DNA of 64,000 nt from CAJQQK01 sp049116495 (GTDB lineage: Bacteria > Pseudomonadota > Alphaproteobacteria > Rhizobiales > Hyphomicrobiaceae), in assembly GCA_049116495.1 (NCBI GenBank), contig JAGDYV010000001.1, positions 1-64,000 of the forward strand, written 5' to 3'. Under the pieces are notes generated by a model. It was not told the origin of the DNA, searched no databases, and saw only the letters and a list, made by a program, of their open reading frames with translations. Each line of letters starts with the position of its first letter. The stretch's first letter is position 1. The position numbers and the translations under genes were made by a program. This document shows positions 17,555 through 25,878 of this stretch, piece by piece.

Positions 17555-17913
17555 TGACGATTTTGGCGCCTGTCGTCGCGTGCCTCAGGCCTGCGTCGCC
17601 CGTTCTCAATCGAGCCTGGCGAGGATACGTGATCGCTTCACCCGCGAACTATATCGTTGGTGCGCCTGGCGGATGTCCGCCAACGGTTTGGAGCGAGCCA
17701 TGAACGATCTCCGCTTGTTTGAAGCGATGGACCGTTCGTCGTTCGTGACTATTGTCCCCGAACACACGGCATGGCAGCGTTCGACAGAGCAGGGTGCGTA
17801 TGCTGAGGACGCTGTGTCTGTTGCTCGCGATAAAAGTTGATGGTCGAACAAACAGATCACTTCCGAACCCGTTGGAATGACACGGCCATCAATGAAACAG
17901 AAGGACTGGGCTC

Positions 17914-18642
17914 TTGGATAAAAAGTATGGACCTCGCGGCGTTATCGCACTGCATGCGCCAATGCAAAATATCAATATGCAGCCCGAATTTGAAAGGCTG
18001 CGCCCACACGGGATCAACAATCAAATCTTCCGCGTCGAGCTGGGGGCATCGGACGAGAAGTTGGCCGCTGGGATGAAAGACTCGATGAGCTGTGATCCTG
18101 ACATTGTTGCCCTTGGCGTGTCCATGGAGATGCATGACTGGTCAGTCGCACGGCAGGCTCAACATCGCTCAATTCTCCAGGGAGCGATTGGAAGCACGCC
18201 CCTGGTGCTTGCAGCAGATGCAACAGTAACAGCCTTGCGAGCCGTTGGAGCTCGCCGCATTTCGATTCTTTCGCCGATGGTCAAGCAAAACTCGGTTAGC
18301 GCGCGAAGCTACTATGAGGGGATGGGCTTTGACGTGGCGCAGGACCACTGCCTGGGCGTTCGACGATCGGCAGACATCCCGAAGCTATCAGACGACGCAA
18401 TTGTGCGAGGATTTGAAGATATCGATCTACCGGATGTCGATACGCTGCTGCATGTAGGTGGTGCATTAAGCGCTCTTACGTTAATCCAGCAACTCGAAGA
18501 CAAGCACGGCAAGCCAGTGATTTCTGTCAATGCCGCCACCTATTGGATGGCACTACGCTGGCTTCGGATCGAAGACCCGATGGCTGGCTTTGGACAGCTT
18601 CTGACATTGTCGCTACCCGAAGGCGCCCAATTGCAGGCATAG
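17914..18642 (+). CDS. Asp/Glu racemase superfamily protein (arylmalonate decarboxylase / maleate isomerase-like)
   Basis: 242 aa, related to the arylmalonate decarboxylase and maleate isomerase group of the Asp/Glu racemase fold, which use one or two cysteines. Family patterns are PDIVALGVSMEMHDWS, LGARRISILSPMVKQ-like and VISVNAATYWMALRWLRI. At the two positions where the catalytic cysteines are expected the sequence reads VSM and VGGAL, so both appear to be lost. The start is TTG 17914 with AGAAGGA about 10 bases upstream; an in-frame stop at 17893 rules out longer versions. It may be a decarboxylase or isomerase with another mechanism, or a binding protein. The function is open. Confidence 0.65.
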   Translation: MDKKYGPRGVIALHAPMQNINMQPEFERLRPHGINNQIFRVELGASDEKLAAGMKDSMSCDPDIVALGVSMEMHDWSVARQAQHRSILQGAIGSTPLVLAADATVTALRAVGARRISILSPMVKQNSVSARSYYEGMGFDVAQDHCLGVRRSADIPKLSDDAIVRGFEDIDLPDVDTLLHVGGALSALTLIQQLEDKHGKPVISVNAATYWMALRWLRIEDPMAGFGQLLTLSLPEGAQLQA

Positions 18643-18803
18643 CTGACGGGCAAGTTGCAGAAAACAGGTAGCGGATAACCGGCATGCGTTTGGGCCCGGA
18701 GCGAGGCATCCGCATTGATGGCTGGATGTAATCTGTTTGGTCCGATAGCCTCTCTTGGACCACCGACTTCACTGACTGCCTCTGGCTTTAAGGAGACGAC
18801 CTC

Positions 18804-19199
18804 ATGCCCCAATATACCTTCGACCACATCCATCTTTTCACGCGCGACCCCGACGCCATGGCAAACTACTTCGAAAGCATGCTTGGGGCCGAGGTTGTCC
18901 GTTCTGCCCCCGGCGGACAGCCGCGCATCGATTTGAAGCTCGGTGGCGCCAACATCTTTATTCTGGACGTCTCGGGCAATCCAAATGCCGTTGAGGGCGC
19001 AGCGCATCCCCACCGTGGCCTGGACCACTTCGGTCTTGCTGTTGAGGACATTGACAAGGTTTGCGCGGAGTTGAAAGGCAAAGGTGCCCATTTCACGCGC
19101 GGGCCTGAGACGATCAGGCCTGGGACTCGTATCGCCTTCATCGAGGGACCCGAAGGTGTCTCCATCGAACTTCTGGAGCGCGGCCCGCATATCGTGTGA
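18804..19199 (+). CDS. VOC superfamily (glyoxalase/bleomycin resistance) protein
   Basis: 131-aa metalloprotein fold with two beta-alpha-beta-beta-beta repeats. Likely metal ligands are His9 or so in FDHIHLFTRD, His in RGLDHFGLAVEDID, and Glu in FIEGPEGVSIELLER, which is the usual H...H...E pattern. GGAGACGACCTC precedes ATG 18804. Members include glyoxalase I, methylmalonyl-CoA epimerase and extradiol dioxygenases; this single-domain form cannot be assigned further. Confidence 0.85.
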   Translation: MPQYTFDHIHLFTRDPDAMANYFESMLGAEVVRSAPGGQPRIDLKLGGANIFILDVSGNPNAVEGAAHPHRGLDHFGLAVEDIDKVCAELKGKGAHFTRGPETIRPGTRIAFIEGPEGVSIELLERGPHIV

Positions 19200-19293
19200 C
19201 GCTCAAGGCACTAGCAGGCTGTTGAAGCCAATCGGGTTTACTGTCAACACTGCAACGACGGCCAGGCCCCGCGTGCGAAGTACGCACCCGCTT

Positions 19294-19363
19294 GCATGGC
19301 GGAGACCCGATCGGATCGTCGCGGGGGAATGGCCGTGAACCAAAAAAGAGCTGATGTGGGGCA
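19294..19363. repeat. Imperfect non-coding repeat, copy B
   Basis: Second copy of the block at 7964-8030, same orientation, sharing GCATGGCGGAGACCC and GGCCGTGAACC. It lies just outside the left end of the integrated island. The sequence around it (19200-19492) has no gene. Confidence 0.5.
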
Positions 19364-19492
19364 CACTCTATGTGACACGCACAAGAGCCAGGGCGCTGGC
19401 AGAGTCTGCAACTGTTGAGCTGGATCGGAAGGAACCGTTTGGCATCAAAACTGGTCCGCGCGGGTCTGCCGTATGATCCGCTAAGCCCTTTA

Positions 19493-19547
19493 AAATGCTT
19501 GGCTGGGGAACCAGGATTCGAACCTGGACTAACGGAGTCAGAGTCCG
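19493..19547 (-). repeat. attL: displaced 3' end of tRNA-Gln
   Basis: 55 bases identical to 57835-57889. Read on the minus strand it holds the anticodon arm with CTG, the variable loop, T arm, acceptor 3' strand and CCA of tRNA-Gln, about 48 nt of the gene, but lacks the 5' acceptor strand and D arm. It is not a functional tRNA. Similarity continues weakly outward (TAAGCCCTT), as expected for the original chromosomal flank. Confidence 0.9.
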
Positions 19548-20084
19548 AATTTAGAACTATAAAGTAAGTGATATCAATTGGTTGTGGTGGCGCCCGTTGC
19601 AACAAGTGCCTCACTGATCAGAACAGTTCATAACGCTTTCACGCAAATCTCCCGCAGACAAAAATCTGCCGTCTGGGAGCCTGCTGAGTCGAGGCTTCGA
19701 AGCCAGATTCGGAATCAAATAAAAAGCACTATGGTTCAATGCTTGTTCTGACCCTTGTCGCAAAATAGCTGCATCGAGCGTCAATTGCTTTGTAGACGAG
19801 TCAGAATAGTACTCGGTCGCCAGGATTGTTCTGCTCTGAAAGGTAGAGCAGACCTGCTGCGTAGAATGGTCCGGCGGCGTGAAAGCAACGTTGCGGGCAT
19901 CGCCGCCGGGTCTGCATTTATCGCCCAGGTGCGCAAGAGCCACGTGACACGGCTACCCAGCAACACGGTCACTTTGATCAAACAAGAGACATTTGAGGTC
20001 GCAAGTTGAAGGCCTCATCAATGTTCGATCGTAAGGGCGGGGGTCGCGTCAAAATCGATTGTCGCGACCCACCAACGAATTGCA
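19548..20084. other. Gene-free stretch at the left end of the island
   Basis: About 540 bp with no supported gene on either strand. The longest open frame (minus strand, 19943-19611) has no recognisable family features and unusual composition. The region contains the left island junction and the downstream side of the DUF1772 gene. Confidence 0.4.
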
Positions 20085-20603
20085 TCAAACAGGTTGTGCT
20101 TGGTTTTGGATCAGCCAAACGAGCCCGACGAGCAGCAGCGCAGCTGACGCGACGCAGGCGAATGCTCGCACTGAGTTCCAGAAGGTCCAACGGGGTACGT
20201 ACGTCTGAGACCAGTAGTCTCGGGTGGTCTCGAGCGACACCTCCAGTCCTGCCAATGCCTCGTTCATCGGAACGTTGAAAACAACTGTGACGGTGAAGCA
20301 GCCGATGAGATAGACGAGCCCGGCGAGCATGATTAGCGTTCCGGCCGGACCTGACAGGCCGAAAGCTCCGTAGCCTGCAACGACAACAGAAACCGCAGCC
20401 ATGCCGAGAAACAGCGCCATGAATACCCAACGAAAAACCTCGCGGTTGATCGTTTGCATCGCTTCAATGCCGCCGTGACCGCCAGTGAGCACTAATGAGC
20501 GCATAATGAAGTCAGAGAACGCAAGGAAGACGCCGCCGACAAGGGCATAGGCAATCACGGCGAAATGAATCAGAAAGAAGAATGCGGTGTCCATGTCAGT
20601 CAC
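20085..20603 (-). CDS. DUF1772 (anthrone oxygenase-like) membrane protein
   Basis: Integral membrane protein of 172 aa with four hydrophobic segments (about 8-32, 55-78, 85-110, 140-165). The pattern FTVTVVFNVPMNEAL in the middle is typical of DUF1772 proteins; some fungal relatives oxygenate anthrones. It is last in a minus-strand group with the NmrA, isochorismatase and pirin genes. ATG 20594 (MDTAFF) is an alternative start. Function unknown. Confidence 0.75.
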   Translation of the reverse strand: MTDMDTAFFFLIHFAVIAYALVGGVFLAFSDFIMRSLVLTGGHGGIEAMQTINREVFRWVFMALFLGMAAVSVVVAGYGAFGLSGPAGTLIMLAGLVYLIGCFTVTVVFNVPMNEALAGLEVSLETTRDYWSQTYVPRWTFWNSVRAFACVASAALLLVGLVWLIQNQAQPV

Positions 20604-20659
20604 TCCTCATTGCGGGGTGGGCAGGGGACATTGGTCACCTGCCCTGTGTTGTGGTGGGT

Positions 20660-21487
20660 TCATGCAGCCGTAGACCAAGCACCGGCGACCATTGCGGTCT
20701 GCGCAAACTCCGAGAAGTCCCGTGGCTTGCGACCCAGAGCCCGCTCAACACCATCGGACGTGTGGGCATTGCGGCCATCTAGTGTTTCACGCGCAATCGC
20801 GGTGAAGACGTCGGCCACAAACTCACCTCCCGACGCTGTGACATTGTCGTGGAAGTCATCGAACGAGATCGGAGCATGCTGAACCCTGCGGCCCAAAGTA
20901 CTGGACAGCACTTCGGCCATCTCGGCAAAGGTAAGAAGTCGCGGACCAGTTGCCTCGTATCGCATGCCAAGATGACCATCTTCAGTTAATGCCGCTACCA
21001 CTACGTCAGCGATATCGTCGATGTCGATAATCGGCTCGGCAACTTCGCCTCCCGGCATCGGCAGTACCCCGCCAAGTATCGGGTCGCGCAAATATCCTTC
21101 GCTGAAATTCTGCGCAAACCATGCGGCCCGAACAATGGTGAACGGAACGCCTGAGTTGCGAACGATCTCCTCGCCCAGGCTGGCAAAATGCTCGCCGCGG
21201 CCCGACAGCAGCACGATGTGCTCAAGCTTGCTCTCCGCTGCAACTTTCGTAAAGACCCTCAGCTTTTCCACCGCGCCCGGGAATGCCAGATCGGGGAAGT
21301 AAGTGACATAGGCTTTGGCGACGCCACTGAGAACGGGCGCCCATGTAGCCGGATCTTCCCAATCGAACGGAGTGGTAGAGCGCCGCGCGCCGTACCGGAC
21401 GGGCAGTCCTTTGGCTTCAAGTTTTCTGGCAACGCGTGCGCCGGTTTTTCCAGTGGCGCCGATAACAAGGATAGGTTGGTCCCTCAT
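20660..21487 (-). CDS. NmrA/SDR-type NAD(P)-binding protein
   Basis: Atypical short-chain dehydrogenase of 275 aa. The Rossmann motif is ILVIGATGKTGARVARKLEA (residues about 5-24), and an RYGARRS segment suits NADP. The catalytic YxxxK of true dehydrogenases is not evident. Relatives sense the NADP redox state or reduce azo and quinone compounds. It lies 19 bp downstream of the isochorismatase gene on the same strand, probably co-transcribed and controlled by the LysR protein encoded at 23148. Confidence 0.85.
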   Translation of the reverse strand: MRDQPILVIGATGKTGARVARKLEAKGLPVRYGARRSTTPFDWEDPATWAPVLSGVAKAYVTYFPDLAFPGAVEKLRVFTKVAAESKLEHIVLLSGRGEHFASLGEEIVRNSGVPFTIVRAAWFAQNFSEGYLRDPILGGVLPMPGGEVAEPIIDIDDIADVVVAALTEDGHLGMRYEATGPRLLTFAEMAEVLSSTLGRRVQHAPISFDDFHDNVTASGGEFVADVFTAIARETLDGRNAHTSDGVERALGRKPRDFSEFAQTAMVAGAWSTAA

Positions 21488-21506
21488 TTTTGTTTACCTT
21501 TCGATG

Positions 21507-22124
21507 CTATGCCGCGCTGCTACGGACTTGGCCGACAAGTATTGACCAGTCCATGCCAAGTGCTGCGTACACATCACCGGCCTCGGCGCTTGCATTGTCT
21601 GCGAGGATCTCGACCATGAGGCTTGCGCCATCTGCGACGACGACACCGGCTTGTGACAAACGCTCAAGAGCCGTCTCACGTTTGGTCGTGTTGAACGTCC
21701 CGCTTGCGTCGACTGCAACGTAGGCTTCGAACCCTTCGCGAACGGCGCGCATGGCCGGGAATGCGGCGCAGACTTCCAGCGACACGCCGGCAAAGATCAG
21801 TTTGCTTCGCCCGGTGGCGTGGATCGCCTCAGCGACGCGCTCATCGTCCCAGGCATTCACGCTCGTCCGGTCGATGAAATGTTGCCCCGGCAAGGCCTCT
21901 GCAAGTTCTGGAAAAGCTGGTCCCCAAAGCGTCTCTGACGACGTCGTCGTTGTAACGATTGGCAGGTTGAGCGCCTTCGCAGCCTTAGCCAATCCGACGA
22001 TATTGTGTTTGAGTTCCGCAATCGAATAGTCGCGAATACCGGTCATCAGACCGACCTGATGGTCGACGAGTACCAAGGCGGCATTGTCGCGAGTCAAGGG
22101 GGCTGGGTTATGTAGGAAAGTCAT
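21507..22124 (-). CDS. Isochorismatase family hydrolase (YcaC-like)
   Basis: Cysteine hydrolase fold of 205 aa. The expected triad is visible: Asp in ALVLVDHQVGLM (about residue 20), Lys in SKLIFAGVSLEVC and the nucleophile Cys in the same segment (VSLEVCAAF). The pattern close to YcaC is GVSLEVCAAFPAMRAVREGFEAYVAVDASG. The natural substrate of YcaC-type enzymes is not known. Same operon as the NmrA gene. Confidence 0.88.
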   Translation of the reverse strand: MTFLHNPAPLTRDNAALVLVDHQVGLMTGIRDYSIAELKHNIVGLAKAAKALNLPIVTTTTSSETLWGPAFPELAEALPGQHFIDRTSVNAWDDERVAEAIHATGRSKLIFAGVSLEVCAAFPAMRAVREGFEAYVAVDASGTFNTTKRETALERLSQAGVVVADGASLMVEILADNASAEAGDVYAALGMDWSILVGQVRSSAA

Positions 22125-22169
22125 GGTCTTCTCCTTTCAAGGTTGGTCCTTAGCAGTGGGATTGAGTTG

Positions 22170-23036
22170 TCAGTCGATGGAGCCAAGAAGGCCGGCGCGA
22201 TAGTCGGCTTCAACGGCATCGAGTTCGGCTTCACTGCCCATTGCAAATGGGCCGCGTTGAACAAAGGCTTCCCGCAGTGGGTGTCCGCAAAACAGAACCG
22301 CATGTGCGGCAAGTTCAGAGGAAATCGAGATGTCTGAGGCGTCTGCGAAAGCGACTGCCGTACCAGGTTGAAGGACTGTTGTTTGCACCCCCGACGCAAC
22401 GGTAATCGCCCCCTCAATGGCAAGGATCCATGCATGTTGATCGCTTTCACCTTGATGCAGGAAGCGTCCGCAGACCCCGAGGTCGATATCAAGAAGAGTC
22501 AGCGAAACGTCCGGTGCAGCCGCACCCGCAACACCGTTGCTGTTGCCGAGAACAAGCCGGGCGTTGGCCCGGTCCCCGGAGATACGTGGAATGTCTTTCG
22601 CTGGGACGTGGAATGCAGCAGGCGCGTCATGACGCCTTTCTGCAGACAGATTGACGAATACCTGAAGCGCGTGGGTTCTTGCGCCAGGACGTGGCTCTTC
22701 ATTGTGGAGCGCCCCGCGCCCAGCCTTGAACCAATAAAGATCGCCGGGCGCTAAATCGATGTTGTTGCCGAGAGAGTCGCGATTGTGAAATGCGCCTTCG
22801 CTGTCTTCGAACATCACCGTCACTGCAGATAGCCCGGCGTGGGCATGTGTCCCGAAGGTAGGCTTGGCCTTGACGAAGTGATCCACCATGATCAGCGGGT
22901 CCATAAGCCCTGAAAAGTCAGTGTGCTTGTAGCTTTGGGCCGAGAACCCTTTGCCTATTGCGATCGTTTGGCCGTCGCTTTGCGCTAGGCTCTTGCGTGG
23001 CGCGGTCGCAGATTTGCCGATGACTTGCATGTTCAT
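22170..23036 (-). CDS. Pirin family protein
   Basis: Two-cupin protein of 288 aa. The N-terminal cupin has the metal-site pattern HFVKAKPTFGTHAHAGLSAVTVMFE with the usual histidines and a Glu (EE in ALHNEEPRPG). Pirins bind iron and some oxidise quercetin. The frame is open to 23066; GAGAGAG before ATG 23036 supports the start given here. It is divergent from the LysR gene, with an operator between them, and heads the minus-strand group running to 20085. Confidence 0.87.
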   Translation of the reverse strand: MNMQVIGKSATAPRKSLAQSDGQTIAIGKGFSAQSYKHTDFSGLMDPLIMVDHFVKAKPTFGTHAHAGLSAVTVMFEDSEGAFHNRDSLGNNIDLAPGDLYWFKAGRGALHNEEPRPGARTHALQVFVNLSAERRHDAPAAFHVPAKDIPRISGDRANARLVLGNSNGVAGAAAPDVSLTLLDIDLGVCGRFLHQGESDQHAWILAIEGAITVASGVQTTVLQPGTAVAFADASDISISSELAAHAVLFCGHPLREAFVQRGPFAMGSEAELDAVEADYRAGLLGSID

Positions 23037-23103
23037 GTCGCTCTCTCGTATTTGCTTCATTGACAATACCTACGAGACAATTCCCTGAAAATCCGCCAAT
23101 ATC

Positions 23104-23132
23104 AGAACCTATCGTTCTAATTTCAGAACGAT
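23104..23132. promoter_or_regulatory. LysR operator between pirin and lysR genes
   Basis: Three alternating half-sites: AGAAC (23104-23108), GTTCT (23114-23118) and AGAAC (23125-23129). The last two form an 8-bp-arm inverted repeat ATCGTTCT / AGAACGAT with a 6-bp spacer. It lies 16-44 bp upstream of the lysR start, in an 111-bp divergent intergenic region. This is the normal arrangement for a LysR protein that represses itself and switches the divergent operon. Confidence 0.65.
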
Positions 23133-23147
23133 GAAGGACGATGCGCC

Positions 23148-24068
23148 ATGGATCTAAACGACGCTTATTTCTTCGTTCAGGTGGTCGAAAAGGGTGGCTT
23201 TTCGGCAGCGGCGCGGGCGCTGAATATTCCGAAATCGAAGCTCAGCCGTAGAGTGAAACAACTTGAGGATGACCTCGGCGTGCGCCTCTTGCAGCGCACA
23301 TCACGTATCGTGACCACGACAGAAATTGGTGAAGAATACTATCACCACGCGCAGGATGCCTTGATCCGGTTTGAGGTCGCCGAAACTGCTATCCGCCGCA
23401 GAACCAATAGCATCGAAGGCTCCGTTACCGTTTCCTGTTCAGTGGGAATGGCGCAATTTGCATTCGATCAGATCTTGCCCCGTTTTTTGCAAGACAATCC
23501 TCGAGTGACGGTGGTTCAACAGGCGTCGAACCAGTTAGAGGATTTGGTGAAAAGCGGTATCGACTTCGCGATCCGTGGACATATGGACAAGCTACCGGAC
23601 TCAAGTCTGATCCAGGTGCGGCTCGCGCATGTGGAATGGCATCTGTTCTGCTCTCCCGAATATCGCGACGCGCTCGATTCTTCGGATGAGCCCACAGCAA
23701 TCGCACACCAGCCAGCTCTGGTTCTTGGCCGCCCGAGAGAAACACATCAATGGTTACTCGCCGATTGTAATGGCCAAACCGCTTCCGTGCCTTGCAACGT
23801 TCGATTGGCCAGCGATGACATGACCACCCTCAAACGCGCGGCTGCACTTGGCTTGGGAGTAACAGCTCTGCCGTCCTATGTTTGTAGGCAGGAACTGAAA
23901 GCCGGGTCCCTCGCTCGAATATTGCCAAACTGGACTGCAGGCCGCCCGCAGATCAGCCTATTAATGCCATCCAGGCGGGGACTTTTGCCGGCGCATGAGG
24001 CATTCCTTGACTTCCTCAAACAAGAATTGCCCGATGTGCTTGCTGACAAGGAACAAGACAATCGGTAG
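23148..24068 (+). CDS. LysR family transcriptional regulator
   Basis: 306 aa. N-terminal winged helix (residues 1-60: DLNDAYFFVQVVEKGGFSAAARALNIPKSKLSRRVKQLE), then a periplasmic-binding-type effector domain (about 90-300). The linker and effector parts resemble the group of LysR proteins that face pirin and isochorismatase genes and respond to redox-active or electrophilic compounds. Its probable target is the pirin-isochorismatase-NmrA-DUF1772 group, through the operator at 23104-23132. Confidence 0.93.
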   Translation: MDLNDAYFFVQVVEKGGFSAAARALNIPKSKLSRRVKQLEDDLGVRLLQRTSRIVTTTEIGEEYYHHAQDALIRFEVAETAIRRRTNSIEGSVTVSCSVGMAQFAFDQILPRFLQDNPRVTVVQQASNQLEDLVKSGIDFAIRGHMDKLPDSSLIQVRLAHVEWHLFCSPEYRDALDSSDEPTAIAHQPALVLGRPRETHQWLLADCNGQTASVPCNVRLASDDMTTLKRAAALGLGVTALPSYVCRQELKAGSLARILPNWTAGRPQISLLMPSRRGLLPAHEAFLDFLKQELPDVLADKEQDNR

Positions 24069-24441
24069 GCCGAAGTATCCAATTGCCGTTTTGTCTGCAA
24101 AGTCGATTTTGGGCCGACTGCTCTGCATGTTTTCCTCGGGGGGGGGTAAATGTGATTCAGCACCGGACATCTGTCGCGAACGCAATTCCCACCGCGCTAA
24201 CCAGGGCACAAGTCCGATTTGTGGACATCGCGTCGATTGTGCGACCGAGTGCTCAGTTCACGGGTGCTTCCAGCGCAACGCGTGTATCGAACGGGCACGA
24301 CCGGCGCGAAGATCAAAAAGGCGACACGGTCAAACCTCTTGCGAGCTTGAAATCGACGCGTTTCAACGGGTTGGAGATCTGCCGGTTGCACCCTGAATTA
24401 AACCGTGATCCTAGTCGGTCAGCTTGTCTGGCTGTCGACTG
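24069..24441. other. Gene-free stretch with a partial repeat (24212-24282)
   Basis: About 370 bp between converging lysR and allA. It contains a G-run (24140-24147) and a block that resembles 43104-43178: both share TGTGGACAT and, 34-35 bp on, CAGTTCAC(G/A)GGTGCT(T/C)CCAG. No gene seen. Confidence 0.4.
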
Positions 24442-24951
24442 TCAACTGCAGGAACGCTCGACTTGGTTCGTTTGGATGATGAACGGCGTGTCGAACCAAT
24501 GCTCTTCGAGATTTAAACCTGGACCGATCCGATCAACCACGAAAAAACAACTCGGTTCAAGAGGTGTCAGGACACCATGCCAAATGCCGCGATTATAGTT
24601 TACGCCTTGCCCCGATTCAGTCAGAAATGCTCTTGGTTTACCTGGAGAGCCATTGGCGTCCGGGCAAACGATTACGAGAAACGGCGATGATGCAGCGGGC
24701 AGGAAAGCCTGACTGCCGTGTGGGGGCCGCTCGACCATTTCGAGTTTGAGAGGCAGCTGGTAGCCTTGTGCTTGAAATATGCTGATCCCGGCGCGCCCCT
24801 CGTCAACAAAATCCAAGTGGGCCAAGTCGTCAAAACGACCACACATGCCGCCATTGATCATTATGGTAGGCGCGCTGGATATCTCGATCACATCGCCGAA
24901 TGGTGTGAAGGCCTCGATCGTGAGCGGTTCGATTGGGATCGTTGGCAACAT
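24442..24951 (-). CDS. allA: Ureidoglycolate lyase
   Basis: Cupin-fold enzyme of 169 aa that splits ureidoglycolate into glyoxylate and urea, the last step of allantoin breakdown. Family features are the N-terminal IPIEPLTIEAFTPFGDVIE, the active-site region SQAFLPAASSPFLVIVCPD, and NYNRGIWHGVLTPLEPSCFFVVDR near the C-terminus. It is last of a four-gene minus-strand operon (hpxZ, hydantoinase, allE, allA), 37 bp behind allE. The length agrees with other AllA proteins (about 160-170 aa). Confidence 0.92.
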   Translation of the reverse strand: MLPTIPIEPLTIEAFTPFGDVIEISSAPTIMINGGMCGRFDDLAHLDFVDEGRAGISIFQAQGYQLPLKLEMVERPPHGSQAFLPAASSPFLVIVCPDANGSPGKPRAFLTESGQGVNYNRGIWHGVLTPLEPSCFFVVDRIGPGLNLEEHWFDTPFIIQTNQVERSCS

Positions 24952-24988
24952 CTACGATGTTCTCCATCAGGCAGCTTCGGTGCAAGCG

Positions 24989-25807
24989 CTAAAGCTTTGC
25001 GTGGCGATTAACATCCTTGTAGAGCAGATACCGGAAGCGTCCAGGGCCGCCGGCATAGCAAGCTTGTGGGCAGAAGGCGCGCAGCCACATGAAATCTCCC
25101 GCCTCCACCTCGAACCAGTCCTGGTTGAGTCTGTAGACGGCCTTGCCTTCCAGTACGTAAAGACCGTGCTCCATAACATGTGTTTCTGCAAAGGGGATTA
25201 CGGCTCCCGGCTCGAACGTGACCAACGTGACATGCATATCATGGCGCATGTCCGCTGGGTCGACGAAGCGCGTCGTTGACCACTTGCCATCGGTATCGGG
25301 CATTGGTGTCGGCGGTATGGCTTGTTCGTTGAGGACAAGTGGATCTGGCGGGTCCAATCCATCTACACTTTCGTAGGCCTTCCGGATCCAGTGAAATCGC
25401 GACGTATCCGAACTGTCATTGAAAACGGTATAGCGCGTGCCAGTGGGGATAAATGCGTATCCGCCAGGGACCAGTTTATGCGTGGTCTCTGATATTGTTA
25501 TGGTGAGCTCACCCTCGACGACAAATATCACAGCTTCTGCGCGTGGGTCTAACTCGGGCCGATCACTGCCACCGCCCGGTGATATCTCCATGATGTATTG
25601 TGAAAACGTCTCCGCGAAACCAGAGAGCGGTCTGGCTAAAATCCAGGCGCGCGTTTTCTGCCAGAAAGGAAGCAAGCTCGTGACGATGTCTTGCATCACG
25701 CCTTTTGGAATTATCGCGTAGGCGTTTGTGAAGACCGCCCGGTCAGTAAGAAGTTGAGTTTGCGGAGGTTGCCCGCCATGGGGCGCGTAGTAGTTTGCTT
25801 GAGACAT
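24989..25807 (-). CDS. allE: (S)-ureidoglycine aminohydrolase
   Basis: Bicupin manganese enzyme of 272 aa that converts ureidoglycine to ureidoglycolate and ammonia. The C-terminal cupin holds the metal and substrate residues in FAETHVMEHGLYVLEGKAVYRL, then NQDWFEVEAGDFMWLRAFCPQACYAGG, which matches the E-H-H-Q and Tyr/Lys pattern of the family. The N-terminal cupin is structural. Its position between the hydantoinase and allA genes completes the allantoate-to-glyoxylate route with the AllC-like protein encoded at 28641. Confidence 0.92.
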   Translation of the reverse strand: MSQANYYAPHGGQPPQTQLLTDRAVFTNAYAIIPKGVMQDIVTSLLPFWQKTRAWILARPLSGFAETFSQYIMEISPGGGSDRPELDPRAEAVIFVVEGELTITISETTHKLVPGGYAFIPTGTRYTVFNDSSDTSRFHWIRKAYESVDGLDPPDPLVLNEQAIPPTPMPDTDGKWSTTRFVDPADMRHDMHVTLVTFEPGAVIPFAETHVMEHGLYVLEGKAVYRLNQDWFEVEAGDFMWLRAFCPQACYAGGPGRFRYLLYKDVNRHAKL

Positions 25808-25878
25808 GGGACGTTTCTCATTGGCTTTTCATTAGGCGTTGATCAAACGCACGGAACCAAGGAGATGGCCCTGTGCAT

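Noticed and set aside
17484..17840. Open frame of about 118 codons after the DUF1127 gene
   Set aside because: It reads through the perfect hairpin at 17523-17554, has no recognisable family features and no good ribosome site.
19501..19560. Second functional tRNA-Gln
   Set aside because: Only the 3' 48 nt are present; the D arm and 5' acceptor strand are missing, so it is the attL fragment.
24140..24147. G-run as a possible phase-variable tract
   Set aside because: It lies in a gene-free gap between convergent genes and controls no evident start.
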